The notes below the pieces were generated by a model. It ran no database searches and was not told where the DNA came from. It saw only the letters and a program-made list of their open reading frames with translations. Of a stretch of DNA of 64,000 nt, positions 11,101 through 23,100 are shown piece by piece; position 1 is the first letter of the stretch, and each line of letters opens with the position of its first letter. The stretch comes from Anodontia alba (Eukaryota > Mollusca > Bivalvia > Lucinida > Lucinidae), in assembly GCA_964016985.1 (NCBI GenBank), contig OZ024828.1:88900399-88964398 (forward strand), in the 5' to 3' direction. Made by a program: the position numbers and the translations under genes.

Positions 11101-14100
11101 CCTAAATATAAGATTTTTTTCTTATTTATTATTTTAAAGCAGAGTTTAGACAGAGCACGACTGACCTAGACTCTTATATAATCAATCAAAAAATAGTATA
11201 AAATAGAATAATAGCTTATCGGATCAACTATTTTCCATGTAGAAAAGGCAAAAGGAAAATATGTACCTCAACTAGAATTTTAAATCGTAGTAATCTAGAG
11301 AGGTAGCGAATAAATAAATAAACTGTTAATTTATTTATCTGGTTGGTGTAAATTTCCGATACCTTAAGAATGAAAAATTAATAGAAAGTAGAAAAGATCG
11401 ATTGCTACTTTCTTGTCAATTTACTCCTTAGATTACATGCTGATTACATATCGGAGCATGTAGAAGAAAAACAGGGGAGGAAAGAAGAAAATTTTTTATA
11501 TTTCGTGTATATTTTTTCTTCTTATAAATAACGATAGTTTTATAGTTCACCTTTGCCCTAGAGCCGAATAAGGTGAATATGTAAGAAGTTAATCTCTTTG
11601 TAGCGAATAAAAGAGATATAATTATAGCTGGAAGTATCTTCTACACTTAGTGAATGAATTGCGAATTTGATCGTAACCGATAATTCTTAATTCATTTTCA
11701 ATAATAAATATATATATAGAATTTAAGTCAAGTTCAAAAGTGACTGGACAGAATTCAACAATATAAATGACAACTAGGTATTAGAACCCATCGCTGTCAT
11801 TCAATAACCTATAATCCAAGACTATACATGTCTATAGTGGTTATAAATAAATATATGTTGAGCGAGTACTAGTGACTACTACTCGCACACTAGTAATCTG
11901 ACACAAAGTCTACAAAACTACTGCCCGGTGGAATTTCGTTAGAATGACCTGGCACTACTCTACGAAGTGCCTCCCGATGAAATTTTCGTTAGAGCCGGAA
12001 TTTAACCGCTTTCTAGCGAATTAAAGAGATAAAACATCATTTGAATGACCTGGCACTAGTCTACGAACTGCTGCCCGGTAAGAATTTTGTTATAGTCGGA
12101 AGTTTAACTCTTTCTAGCGGATAAAAGAGATAAAACATAAGTTAATTTAAAATATTAATGGAATTACACACCTATAATAAGTCAATGGAATATTAAAGAT
12201 TCTAGTCTGATTTGGGAAAGACTGTACAGAATATAATATTTTGTATAAAAAGTTATTATGTATTTCACTTAATAACCTATATCCATTGACTTAAACGTGA
12301 ATGGAGCTCTATGAACGATAATAGATTGTTCGGGAATTAGTAATCATTATTTTGACACTAGTTACCCGACACAATGACCGGACACTAATATTCGTAACTG
12401 TTGCCCGGTAAAGTTACAAGTAATTTGACAAATTGATCGGATAGTAGTATTCGTAACTCTAGTCCGATGAAAAAGGGAGATTATATATGAAAACTGAGCG
12501 GGCACAAGTATTCGAAACTTTTTCCCGAAGATAATTAATTATTAGGCAAAAATTGACCAGACACTTTCTGTAAAAGTTTGCCTGGTGAAAAATCAGAAAT
12601 AATATAATAATATGACCGGGTATAAGTATCAGAAATATTACTGATACTTTGCCCAGTGAAAAATTTTTTTAATAATTAGACATAATGACCGGAAGTTAGT
12701 ATACGTGACTATTTTGTCCGGTGAAATACGTCAGAAACTAAGTCTTTCCAGAAAATAATTAAATTATTGACTGGAGACTAGTTGACTGGTGCCTGGTTGA
12801 TCGGTGACTGGTGACTGGTGACTGGGTGACTGGTGACTGGGTGACTGGTGCCTGGTTGACTGGCACCTGGATGACTGGTGACTGGTGCCTGGTTGACTGG
12901 CACCTGATTGACTGGTGACTGGTGAAGCTGATTGACTGGTGCCTGGTTGACTGGTGACTGGTGACTGGATGACTGGTGACTGGTGGACTTTATAGGATAC
13001 TAAGTACCCAAAGATGCCACCTTGATGGGTCTTACCCCGGCAGTATAGCCATATGGGGTGGGGCTCCCATCAGTAAAGAATTGTCTTATAACCCATCAAG
13101 GGTTGACAAGTTCTTTACAATCAGCTTCTCCATCATGAGAATCTTTAGCCAACTGAAGATCTCTGCAAACAAAAGTCCAGGAAAAACATATCGTAATTGC
13201 TGAATAACCTGGAACGAAAAGAACAAAAATATTCTGCATATATAAACACGACTATCGAACCGATCGCGCACGAGCGTTGTGCCGAATAGCGAGAGTCGCG
13301 AAAACGCATGTGGAAAAAGACCAGTCAAAAATACATGAAATCGAAAATTGAAAATTTTAAATAATAACACAGAAAGTGAAAGGAGTGATAAATAAACAAA
13401 AGAAACACAAGGATACATAAATTTATCCGTGAGGAAAGAAATAATCCAAATTTCTATCACAGGTAAATAATCCTTGTTGAATTTCTTTGTCCACAGAAAA
13501 GAAAACTGACACGTGGTCAATTGAGCGGGAAGAGTTACGTCACACAGGTAACTGCCTAAGGGACCTTCTGGTTTAAGACTTTAATTAACGACTGAAAGGT
13601 CGTTTTTTCTGTGGAAGGTGTGAAAACAGAATAGAATAGCACATTATCTATAGGTTAATGTATTATGAAGTTAAAATGGTTCTACTCTACTCTTTGGGAG
13701 CAAATTCTTTCCTTTTAGAGTAGACCCCTTTACAGAAGGGACAAACTCGATTTAGACAGAGTTATCTCCCTTGAAAGAGTATCCCTTCCCCTTAAATCTT
13801 AAAGAACATAGGTACCTAGATATATTTCTTTTTATCTCTTCATGAAAATGTACATTGTGATAGCTCAAAAGAAAGGTTATTGTTTTTTTTTTGAAAGGCT
13901 ACAACATACATGCAGCAAAGTGAGAAAATGTACCTGCAGACATGCATCCCAAGCAAAGACCTCAGATTAGTTTGTAGCTCTGCACAGTTGGATCAGTCTT
14001 TGCTGGGCACTCTCCGGATAGCCAAGAAAGCAAGGTCTCTTCAGGTGGACACTAAACTGTGTGAACACGCAGATGGGATGGAGTCTTGACTGGGAGCACA

Positions 14101-17100
14101 GAAGTGACAATAGACAGTCTCTGCTGGGCTCACTTCTTTTAAACCATTGTTGCCGAAATGAACTCCCCCACACTCTGTATTTGAAGAATCTAATTTCAAT
14201 TTTAGGTATGTCAGGCTATGAGATTTAGATATTCCTAGAGAAAAATGGCTGAACTATTTGCAAACAGTGGAGACCCTGATCAGACACTGTGTCTGCAGCA
14301 TCTGATCTGGGTATACACTATTTGCATATTACCCTTTTAGGGGTCTCTAGCAAACAATGGGTTAAGAAAATACTTAACCCTGGTCCCGCTGAGCCCAGAT
14401 ATGCCTTGCCATTGCAAACAGTGTAGATCCAGATCAGTTAGCTTCTGAAGAAGCCAACTGCACTGTTTGATATTTGAATTTGTATCAACAACCTGGATCA
14501 AGTAATCTAGTAGGTAGAAGTGGGCATGGTATCTTAATTTATTCTTTATTCAGCATGGCAAGGGTTAAATAGTTTTACACTGTTTCCACTGAGAAAAAAG
14601 TCAACTATTATTTAAAGACTATTCATCCACAGCTCCGTTTGTAATGATAATCAAGGATACATTCTTTCCTGGGAAGATTTCTCATTGTCTCTCTTTCTTC
14701 ATCTGTAAGTATCACTGAAAATAAATGAACTGGCTAAGATGCTGATTTGGTGTTTTACATACCTTTCGACATTATTTAAGTCATACTGATGATGGAAGGA
14801 TGATAATGAAAGGCTCTGTGCAATGAAGCGACGTACAGTCATGAATTGAAGTCTGTCTTCAGCGGGATTTGAATCAGGGACCTTCTGATCCAAAGTTTGA
14901 AACTCTAACCACTCAGCAACCTGCTTTAAATGAACCAGCAATGAGAAATGAGAGAAGGCTTTATCAGGAGTATATATATATATAATTTTAACAGCAAAGG
15001 TCTCATCTGCAAAGTCTCATCTGGGCTCTTGCAGAAATACAGTATATCCTACAGTATCCACTCTTCTTTAAATGGACAATGCAGATTGTAATCAGATAGC
15101 ATAGATATACAGGCTGATCTTGACATGTGCTGTTGCCGATGAGATCCAAATAAATTTCTAAGCATTCATTTGCAATATCCTCAAAATAGACACTTACATA
15201 CCATATTTGATGTAATAACTGCAAATACCCCTGGAAGCATGCAGTCAAGGAATGTCTCAGTCTTCGGATTACTACCGCTGTACTTTTATTTGGCTCTCTA
15301 CAAAAATATATAAACAAGTACAGGGGATTCTAATATCCACAACATACCCTTTTGTAAAGAAAGTCAGGAAAAATATTGCATGATCATTGCATTACATACT
15401 TCCCTCATGAAGTCTATTGCTGATCTTTATTAACAGTGTGCCCTTAATCAGTAGATATTTTACTATAAGTGTATCCTTTTAAGGTTGATATTTTACTAAA
15501 AGTGTATCCTTTTAAAAAAAACCTAAGCACACAGTGCAGTTATTAGGTAAACTATGGCATTTTTGATAATTCTAACCTCAGATTAAATCTAAAGACATAT
15601 TTTAATGGTGCCAACACTAGATATGTATCTGTAATACGTTTTTGTGGAGAATCAGAAAAATTATTTTGATATCCCTCTCATATGGATCACTGGTTCTGAA
15701 AGCAGCATACCTATATCTCCAACAGAAGCACCCATCTCAACTTTCTTCAGCTCCTCAGTCCATGGTGCACTGTATTGAAGCAGGCCTTGAATAAATTCAT
15801 CATCATAAAGATCTGCTCTGAAAATAATACCAGGGCCCAGTTGTTCAAAGAGTCGTTAGCTTAACGAGCTCATTAAGGGTCATTTCGTTAACTGTTTTAG
15901 CGGATTCAATACACAATATTCTGATATTTTTTGCTGAAAAAATGTGAGTAGCTTTTGCACTGCAAAAGCTACTCACATTTTTACAGCAAAAAATTTCAGA
16001 ATATTTGCGTATCACTCGATGTAAATTTTAACGAATTGTTAACTAACGACGTCGTTAGCTTTGAACAACTGGGCCCAGATTAATTTTTAAATAATCACTA
16101 ACATAGCTCCAGATAGGGTGCTTTTTCAACCAAAACATACTAATATTTTTCTTATTTCTCAACTAAAACATATTGTGGGTTTTAATTAGAAGTGCCTCGC
16201 CAAGGAAGAAATAAAAATATTATATGGATATCCTCTCTTATCTGGAGCTATGACTAAAACAGAGTAAAATTCTACCAAATGATGTCAATAAAGTCTGACA
16301 AGGTCCTGAAATGCATTCAAAGGTTAGACCAGTAAACATTTTTCATATCTCTCATAGCTCCACATAATATTTTTCTAATTTCTCCACAAAAACATATACA
16401 GTATAACCTCAAAGGCTCGAACACGGATGGTTCGTTTACCGTGGATGATTCAAACTCTTTTTTCAGTCCCTACAAAATTCTTCTAATAGCTCAAGAAAAC
16501 AAATAGGGATTTTTTTCTTATTTTATCATGGAACTGTATGTTGTGTGTACTCATTAGAATCACCTCATCAAGGCAATTCTAATGGGTACACTCAAAATAC
16601 AATTATTGTGTAGAAAATCGAAAAGATTTCCCTAAATTATCGCTATTTGCTTCCTGAACTGGTGCCATGATTAACCCTCAGTGGCTCGAACTACCCGTGT
16701 TTCAAATGAATTTCCAAAGAGGCACTTCTAATGAGTACCCAAAACATATTTTTTTTATGGCGAAATAAGGAAAATATCAGAGTTTTTTTTTTCAGAGCTA
16801 TGTCACTCTAAGAAAATGTGACTACTAATCAGAACTGCGTTAATGAGGTGAGTGAGTCCAGGGATTGAAATAAAGACAGACTTCTAACTGGTCAGCTGGA
16901 CCAGTCGGCCTAATGATCAGCTCATCCACAAAGTTTTCAACTGGTCTGAATGAGAATATCCCAAAAATATAATTGATATGGATGCAAAAGATATGCAGTC
17001 AAAAGCATGATTTCCACTTTCAAAGGTGACTATCCATTCTTTAAAAGGAGGATTTGGGGATTATCCCAAGACTTCTAGCTGGTCAGCTGGACCAGTAAGC

Positions 17101-20100
17101 ATAATGGTAAGCTCATCCACAAAGTCTTCAACTGGTCTGAATGAGACTATCCTAAAAATATAATTAATATGGATGCAAAAGGCATGCAGTCAAAAGCATG
17201 ATCCATTCTTTAGAAGGAGGATTTGAGGATTATCCCAAGACTAGTTGGATTCAGAATACCTTATACAGGTCACTGACAGTTTTCTAACCATATTAATTTC
17301 AGTTGTACTTACACATAATGGTCCTCATCAAACTTCTTGTTTTCTGCTTTTATTCGAAGATCCCTTCTCTCTGAGACAGACAGCTTATCAGGATTTGGTA
17401 CATCGACAATACCACATAACTCTTCCTGGTAATTACAAATACAGAACCGAGTTACTGTCCTATAACTAGACAGGTCCAAGACAGTGTTCTTCATCATCTT
17501 TCTAGACCTCACAAAAATATACCTATATAATTTTGACCCCCTTAAACCCCACTTTTATATAGCAAAACTGGGTTTACAGGGGTATACATTTTTCTCAGTT
17601 CTGCTCAAAAACATAGATTGTGGGTACTCAGCGAGGCAGTTGTAACGAGTACCCGCTATCTATGTTTTGACCAGAAATATGAATAATATCAGATTTTTAT
17701 CTGAAAACTTAATTTTTGGTGGTGAAATTTTCAATATACTTGAATAGGCATGTTTTCGTAATGAGCTGAGACTACTCTTTCAGAAAATTGTTTTTTGCGT
17801 GGCACTTTAATCAGAAGTAAATTTGACCACGATTGAATGCAAAACCTTTTGTTGTAACTCTTTATGTGCCAAAAGTTTTATTCTATTCAGTGGTTTTAAA
17901 AAATATCGAAAATTTCCATTATGCTGATAGCAAAAATGGCTGCAAATTACTCAAAAATCTGTAGGGTGTGTAGTTTGGATGCAATAAGTTCCACTTGTTC
18001 AAAATTTCTGGAATTTTCACAGTATTGGAATGGAACATCAATAATTCAAAATCTCTGAAGAAAAGCAAAAAGATGTTTTCTAATAAAACTTTAAAAAAAA
18101 ATCCAGTTTAACTAAAGAAATTGCACAGGTCAGACCAATTTCCAATTTTTTGCCATAGAATTAGTTTTATGGTAATATTTGAAAACAAGGCATAGAAAAG
18201 ACAAATGGTTCCTGATAAGATATTGTCAATCACAAATCATTTTTTTCATTTCAGCCAAGCAAAAACTTCTTTCAAAAAAGGATGTCGAAAGCATAGGGAC
18301 TGGATTTTCTGCCAGTTTTTCAACTGTAAGGGAGACAAACCTTTGTGACCATTTTGTTTTCCTGCACAACCAATCTCCTTCTGAAAAGGGATCATCTTTA
18401 ACCCCTGTCCTGCTGAACCCGAATATACCCTGCCTTTGCAAACAGTGTAGATCCAGATCAATTGGCTTCTGAAGAAGCCAACTGATCTGGATCTGCACTG
18501 TTTGCAATTCAATATGTGACTTTGTATCAACAACCTGGATCAAGTAATCTGATCGGTCGAAAATTTGAAAAGTGTGGCATCTTAATTTATTCAGTATGAC
18601 AAGGGTTAAAAGGAAAAAATTTGCAAATTTGTTCCTTTTAGAGCAAAAAACCTTTTTCAGAAGGGAAGCAAACCAATTCAAAATGATTACAGTCCTGAAA
18701 GTGTATCCATTCCCCTTAAAGAATAACAGTATAGTGGAACCTGCACTAACGGCCACCTCTGAGGAGCGGTCACCTTACGGTTGTTTTCCTTATATATTTT
18801 ACCTCTGATAACCGGTCACCTCCCTCCTCCGGTCAGCGGCCATAATAATTAGTGATTTTATGGCTAAATTCCCCCCGTTAAACGGTCAAAATGACAGAGG
18901 ATCGGAAACAGAGCTCTGGAAATTTTTAAATCTGAATCGGTCCAGCCGATGACATTGACGTCATCAATGAGCCCATTTCCAAAAAAAAAAATGTATATAT
19001 CACCTGTCACGAAAACTAATGACAATTGGCAGTCCTATACCTCCTTTTAAATAATACACCTCGTTATATGACGGAAGTCCGGGTATAACGAGCATGATCA
19101 AAGCTGGCGTCATCAATAAATACAGTCAGATATGTAAAAAGAAAGAAAAAACAAACAAACAAAAAAACAAACAAAAAAAACGGTTTTGTTTTATTTACAC
19201 CTGCGCAGGGTTTTCCTAAACTATTTATAAACAACTGATTCCCGTCTTGTATAAGCGCGAAGACGGCGGGAAACAGGAGAGACGGAACGAAATGACTTTC
19301 ATGGACCTAATGTTAGGTCTTATAAAAAAGGCCTGCGCCACGGGCGGTTTTGCAGTTTTCAATGTTTCAAGATTTGATCGAACTGCTTAAATTTTAAGCA
19401 CTGATCAATCTTGTCTAGCGCAAGTGGTGCATTACTTATTTTTACCGTTGAATCTCGTGTTACGGCAATCAACAAAAAAAAAAAAAAAAAAAAAGAAGCA
19501 ATCAATAATACCCAGATCAGACGCCGTTGTATGCGACATCTGATCAGGACGTACACGGTTTGGGAATTCATTTATCGAATCTGGGACCGACAAACCGTGT
19601 TGATCAAAACAATAAAGAGGAGGAAGAAAACGGTGCGTTCAAGCGGTGCATTCTTTTATCACTCTCAGTTAAGCGACCTTTGATCTTTTTGGACACACCG
19701 ACTGCACCTGGATGTTTTGCAGTCTCAGTGTATTCACACGTGTCACACAAACGGATTAATTATCAGACTACCATTACTGATGATTCGTGTTAATCGCTTG
19801 TTTACTGCCCAAAGGTCAGTGAAGTGTTGATTTTTTGACAATGTTTGGATAATGACGTTATTAATTTGTGCTGCGGTAGGTTGCCGTTATTCAGCTGTCT
19901 CTCCAATATACATGTCAAATGACCGTTTAGAGCCTTTTAACTACCATAATATCGCATTTAAAAGGTGCGTGGAAGTTGTCAGTTTGGGAAGACTTGACCG
20001 TTTGCAGACATCATTGATTCGTGAAAATTGGTTGGTTGGGGAAAAATGGGGTTCAAGGCACAAACCTGTTGGACCGATTTATTAGCGTTTTGGGGTGTTT

Positions 20101-23100
20101 GAAATCGGTCCAGAATTCTTAATTTTGGTCCAGACCGGCTATTTTCCGGTTTTCCCGAGCCCTGATCGGAAATTCCGGCGACATAGAAATCGAAAGTAGG
20201 AAAACATTAATTCATGGAAGTCACATCTCACATCAAAGAAAAAAAAAAAAAAAAGAAAAAAAAAAAGAAAGAAAATATAGAAAAATATTTTTGTTTATTG
20301 AGAAGATAAATAACGATAACAAGTTAATTATTTTGGAATCTACCTTTTTTTTTCAAAAAAATAAGTAATAAGCAAAATAATTTGTTACACAGCCTTAATT
20401 TTTTTTGACTGACCTTCAAAGGTCAGCGCGTGAACAACTGGTGTCAATTACAACCACATGGCTTGTATTTATCGAATAATTAAAGACCAATTAATTGATA
20501 GAAGACCTATTGATGACTGACCATTGATGTTTATGCCTACAGGTAATTGGGGTGGTCAAATCACTGAATGCGAATTGCTCAAAATGATTGACACTTGTGT
20601 CTTTCGATTAAACAAACAACACAACTTTCAGTTTCACTATTCCTATTCAATTGACTCGCGTGTAAACATGGCTTCTTAAAATCGCAAACTGCCGACTCTA
20701 GACGAAGGTAATAAAGCAATTAAGCTGGTAGAATTGGGAAAAAGCTCCAGAAAAGTCGCGGAAGAGTTTGGTGTAGGTCGTACATAAATCCAAGAAATGT
20801 TGAAATATGGCAAACAGTGTAGGCCCTGATCAGATGCTGCATTCTGCAGCGTCTGATCTGGGTCTACACTGTTTGCAAAGGCCTATCTATCCCAATGCTT
20901 AGTGTTATTATGGTATAGTAATTAGCATGCTTCTGAAAACTTCTTGAGCAAACAGTGATTTTTATCCTAAAAATTTATCAGAATAAACAATATGTGATTG
21001 TTATTTTGGACAATTTTGGCATGTTACAGACAAGAAGTAAATAAATATAGATAAATACCATTACGCTGAAGGAGTATCATAACCATAGTAAGTATTTCAC
21101 CAACAGCCCACCATTTGGGCTATATCAGTCCTCCAGCTGTCTCAAAATTGCTTGTGAGTGAGTACCTCTGCTGAGCAGCCACCTCCCTTAAGCATAGCTC
21201 CAGATAAGGCACTTTTTTTTTCAACAAAAAAGTACTGATATATTTTTCTTATTTCTCCATGAAAACATATGTTGTGGGTACTAATTAGAAACACTGAGGT
21301 GCTTCTAATGAGTACCCACAACATCCAAACACAGCCAAAAATTCAATTTAACAGTTTTACACAGTGTCCACCATTGTTTTTTGTCAAAATCTGTGAAATG
21401 ATGTGCACACAACTAGGTCACATGATGGCCCTCTTGACCAATCAATTTAAAAGACAGTATTCCGGTACTGATAGCAGGTCATCAATATTGGTGCGAGGTT
21501 AACGGTATTGGTTATAGATCAAGTTCTATTAAGTGGAAATGACTTGTGTATATTAAATGCATGTTATATGATGAAAGAAACATCACCCATATCATATGGA
21601 CTGATTTCTCTCTGTAAGTGTCACATTTATAAAGCATTTAATTAACAACAGACAAAAGAAGAAACTAAACATATGGTTGCTTTTCCATAATCTCAGTTAG
21701 TAAAATAACCAACCTGTAACCTTTGAAACACTCCAGATTTCTGACTGGCAAATCCATATCTGGGAGCATCCAATGGAGAGGCTTGTTCTGTGTAAGGAGT
21801 CTGTTCTATTGACCAATCAAATTCTTCTTCTTCCTCTATGTCAGCCTCCTTTCCAGTTACATCAGCTGTACCGTCACAGTGCGTGTTTTCAGCAGCATCT
21901 CCTTCTGAAGTTAAACCACAAAAACAATAACATACCATATTTACCTTAAGTATTCACTGTAGTGGTTGAACTCTACATAATTTTTGTGGTTGATCATCAG
22001 CTGATGCAAGTGACCTATGATTAATTAAGCATTGATTAAGAAAACTGCTAGAAATATTTACAGAGTTGTTCGATATTACGTGGCTTTGGATATAATAGAA
22101 CTGGAAGCTTGATGGCAAACTGTATAGATTATATAGAAAAATGACCATAAATGACCATTTTTCTATATAATCTATACATTTTGAACTGGCTGTAATTACA
22201 GGTTGTGCAATGAATACAACTTTTCTCTGGATCCTAACCATAGTGCAAAGGAAATTATTATGTATATAGAGACAAAAGTTTAATCGATTATGGAAAATCA
22301 TGATCAATTATGTACTCATTTGCCTTAAACAAGTAACCATTGAGTAAATTGGTTAATCTACCAACCACTAGTATTTGGACACCTCGACTCTTTACCATAT
22401 CATCATAAACTTTGTACAAGTCTATTTGAATACCTGCTGATGTGTCTAAAAACTGCTGACAGAATGGCAAACAGTGTAGACCCTGATCAGATGCCACATT
22501 TTGTGGCATCTGATCTGGTCTACACCATTTGAACATGCCTGTCTGTCCAAATACACAAGGTAAATACAATATGTCCAAATATTGTATTGGATAAGCAAAG
22601 AGCTGTGTATATAGGTGAATCCTATTATATACTGCTCAAAATAAGTAGGGGATATTCAGAATATCACATTTAACACAAATTTATTTCAAAACTAACAGAC
22701 AAGGCGATTTGTTATATCGACAGCCACTGCACTGATGCATATGTTATCACTAGTGGTATTGAATTTATCGTAGCGTTGAAAGTACACTTCTGTTCAGTCA
22801 TCCATAAGGGTCGCATGTACAATTTAACATATCCATATCGAACAGGAAAAAGCATGTTATTCTTCATTTGTTAGCTTTATTGCTATCTACAGATTACGTA
22901 GTAACATTATTTAAGGATGTTTGAAGGTTTTTGGCTATGCGACGCTTACCTGAGAATCAAAGGTGGTTAGCAATTGGTCTGCTCCAGGGCAGAAGTACGC
23001 AGGCTGATGTGGTAAGAGAACTAAACATTTCACAGTCTGTCATCAGTCGGTTATGGAATCGTCATCAACAGACAGGAAATGTCACTGATATTCACAGAGT

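Larger units (their letters stand above)
7869..12722. repeat. Array of consecutive, sequence-diverse stem-loops
   Basis: By eye the region is tiled by hairpins with 6-11 bp stems and loops of about 9-26 nt. Examples (arm / arm): 8904-8914/8924-8934; 8758-8765/8792-8799; 9175-9184/9198-9207; 9320-9328/9341-9349; 9592-9601/9614-9623; 10075-10082/10107-10114; 10228-10235/10249-10256; 10278-10286/10310-10318; 10652-10660/10681-10689; 10974-10981/10992-10999; 11384-11391/11405-11412; 11482-11491/11514-11523. Stems differ in sequence. Some loops share traces (ACTGCCTGG at 9330, ACTGCCCGG at 11920), which suggests one very diverged tandem family. Confidence 0.75.
7848..13658. mobile_element. 5.8-kb TTAA-flanked piggyBac-like element filled with stem-loops
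   Basis: Both ends carry TTAA followed by the 18-bp inverted repeat CCTATAGATAATGTGCTA. The flanks (7828-7847 and 13659-13678) are perfect 20-bp inverted copies of each other, so it sits at the centre of a second palindrome. Inside I find no transposase and no credible ORF. The interior to about 12760 is much richer in A+T than its surroundings and consists of consecutive hairpins, then a minisatellite, then about 500 bp of ordinary-looking DNA. It lies in SHQ1 intron 8. The piggyBac class is inferred from TTAA and the end sequences only. Confidence 0.8.
7050..14660 (-). other. SHQ1: SHQ1 intron 8, probable U12-type (minor spliceosome) intron
   Basis: The donor reads GTATCCTTGA, matching the U12 consensus GTATCCTTT at eight of nine positions and unlike a U2 donor. 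Near the 3' end TTCCTAAGC resembles the U12 branch site TTCCTTAAC, with the branch A about 12 nt before the AG, inside the short window typical of U12 introns. There is no polypyrimidine tract at the acceptor (TATTACCTAG). The coding phase requires this donor. It is 7.6 kb long, mostly because of nested TTAA insertions. Confidence 0.72.

Noticed and set aside
13086..13520. 144-codon minus-strand ORF at the right end of the 5.8-kb element, considered as a transposase remnant
   Set aside because: Phe/Leu-rich translation without DDE motifs or a cysteine-rich C-terminus. It overlaps the terminal repeat.
15003..15317. Exon-like minus-strand ORF with acceptor and donor-like borders ([19 protein letters not shown])
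   Set aside because: SHQ1 exons 7 and 8 join directly in phase with full homology, and including this segment breaks the frame. No family recognised.
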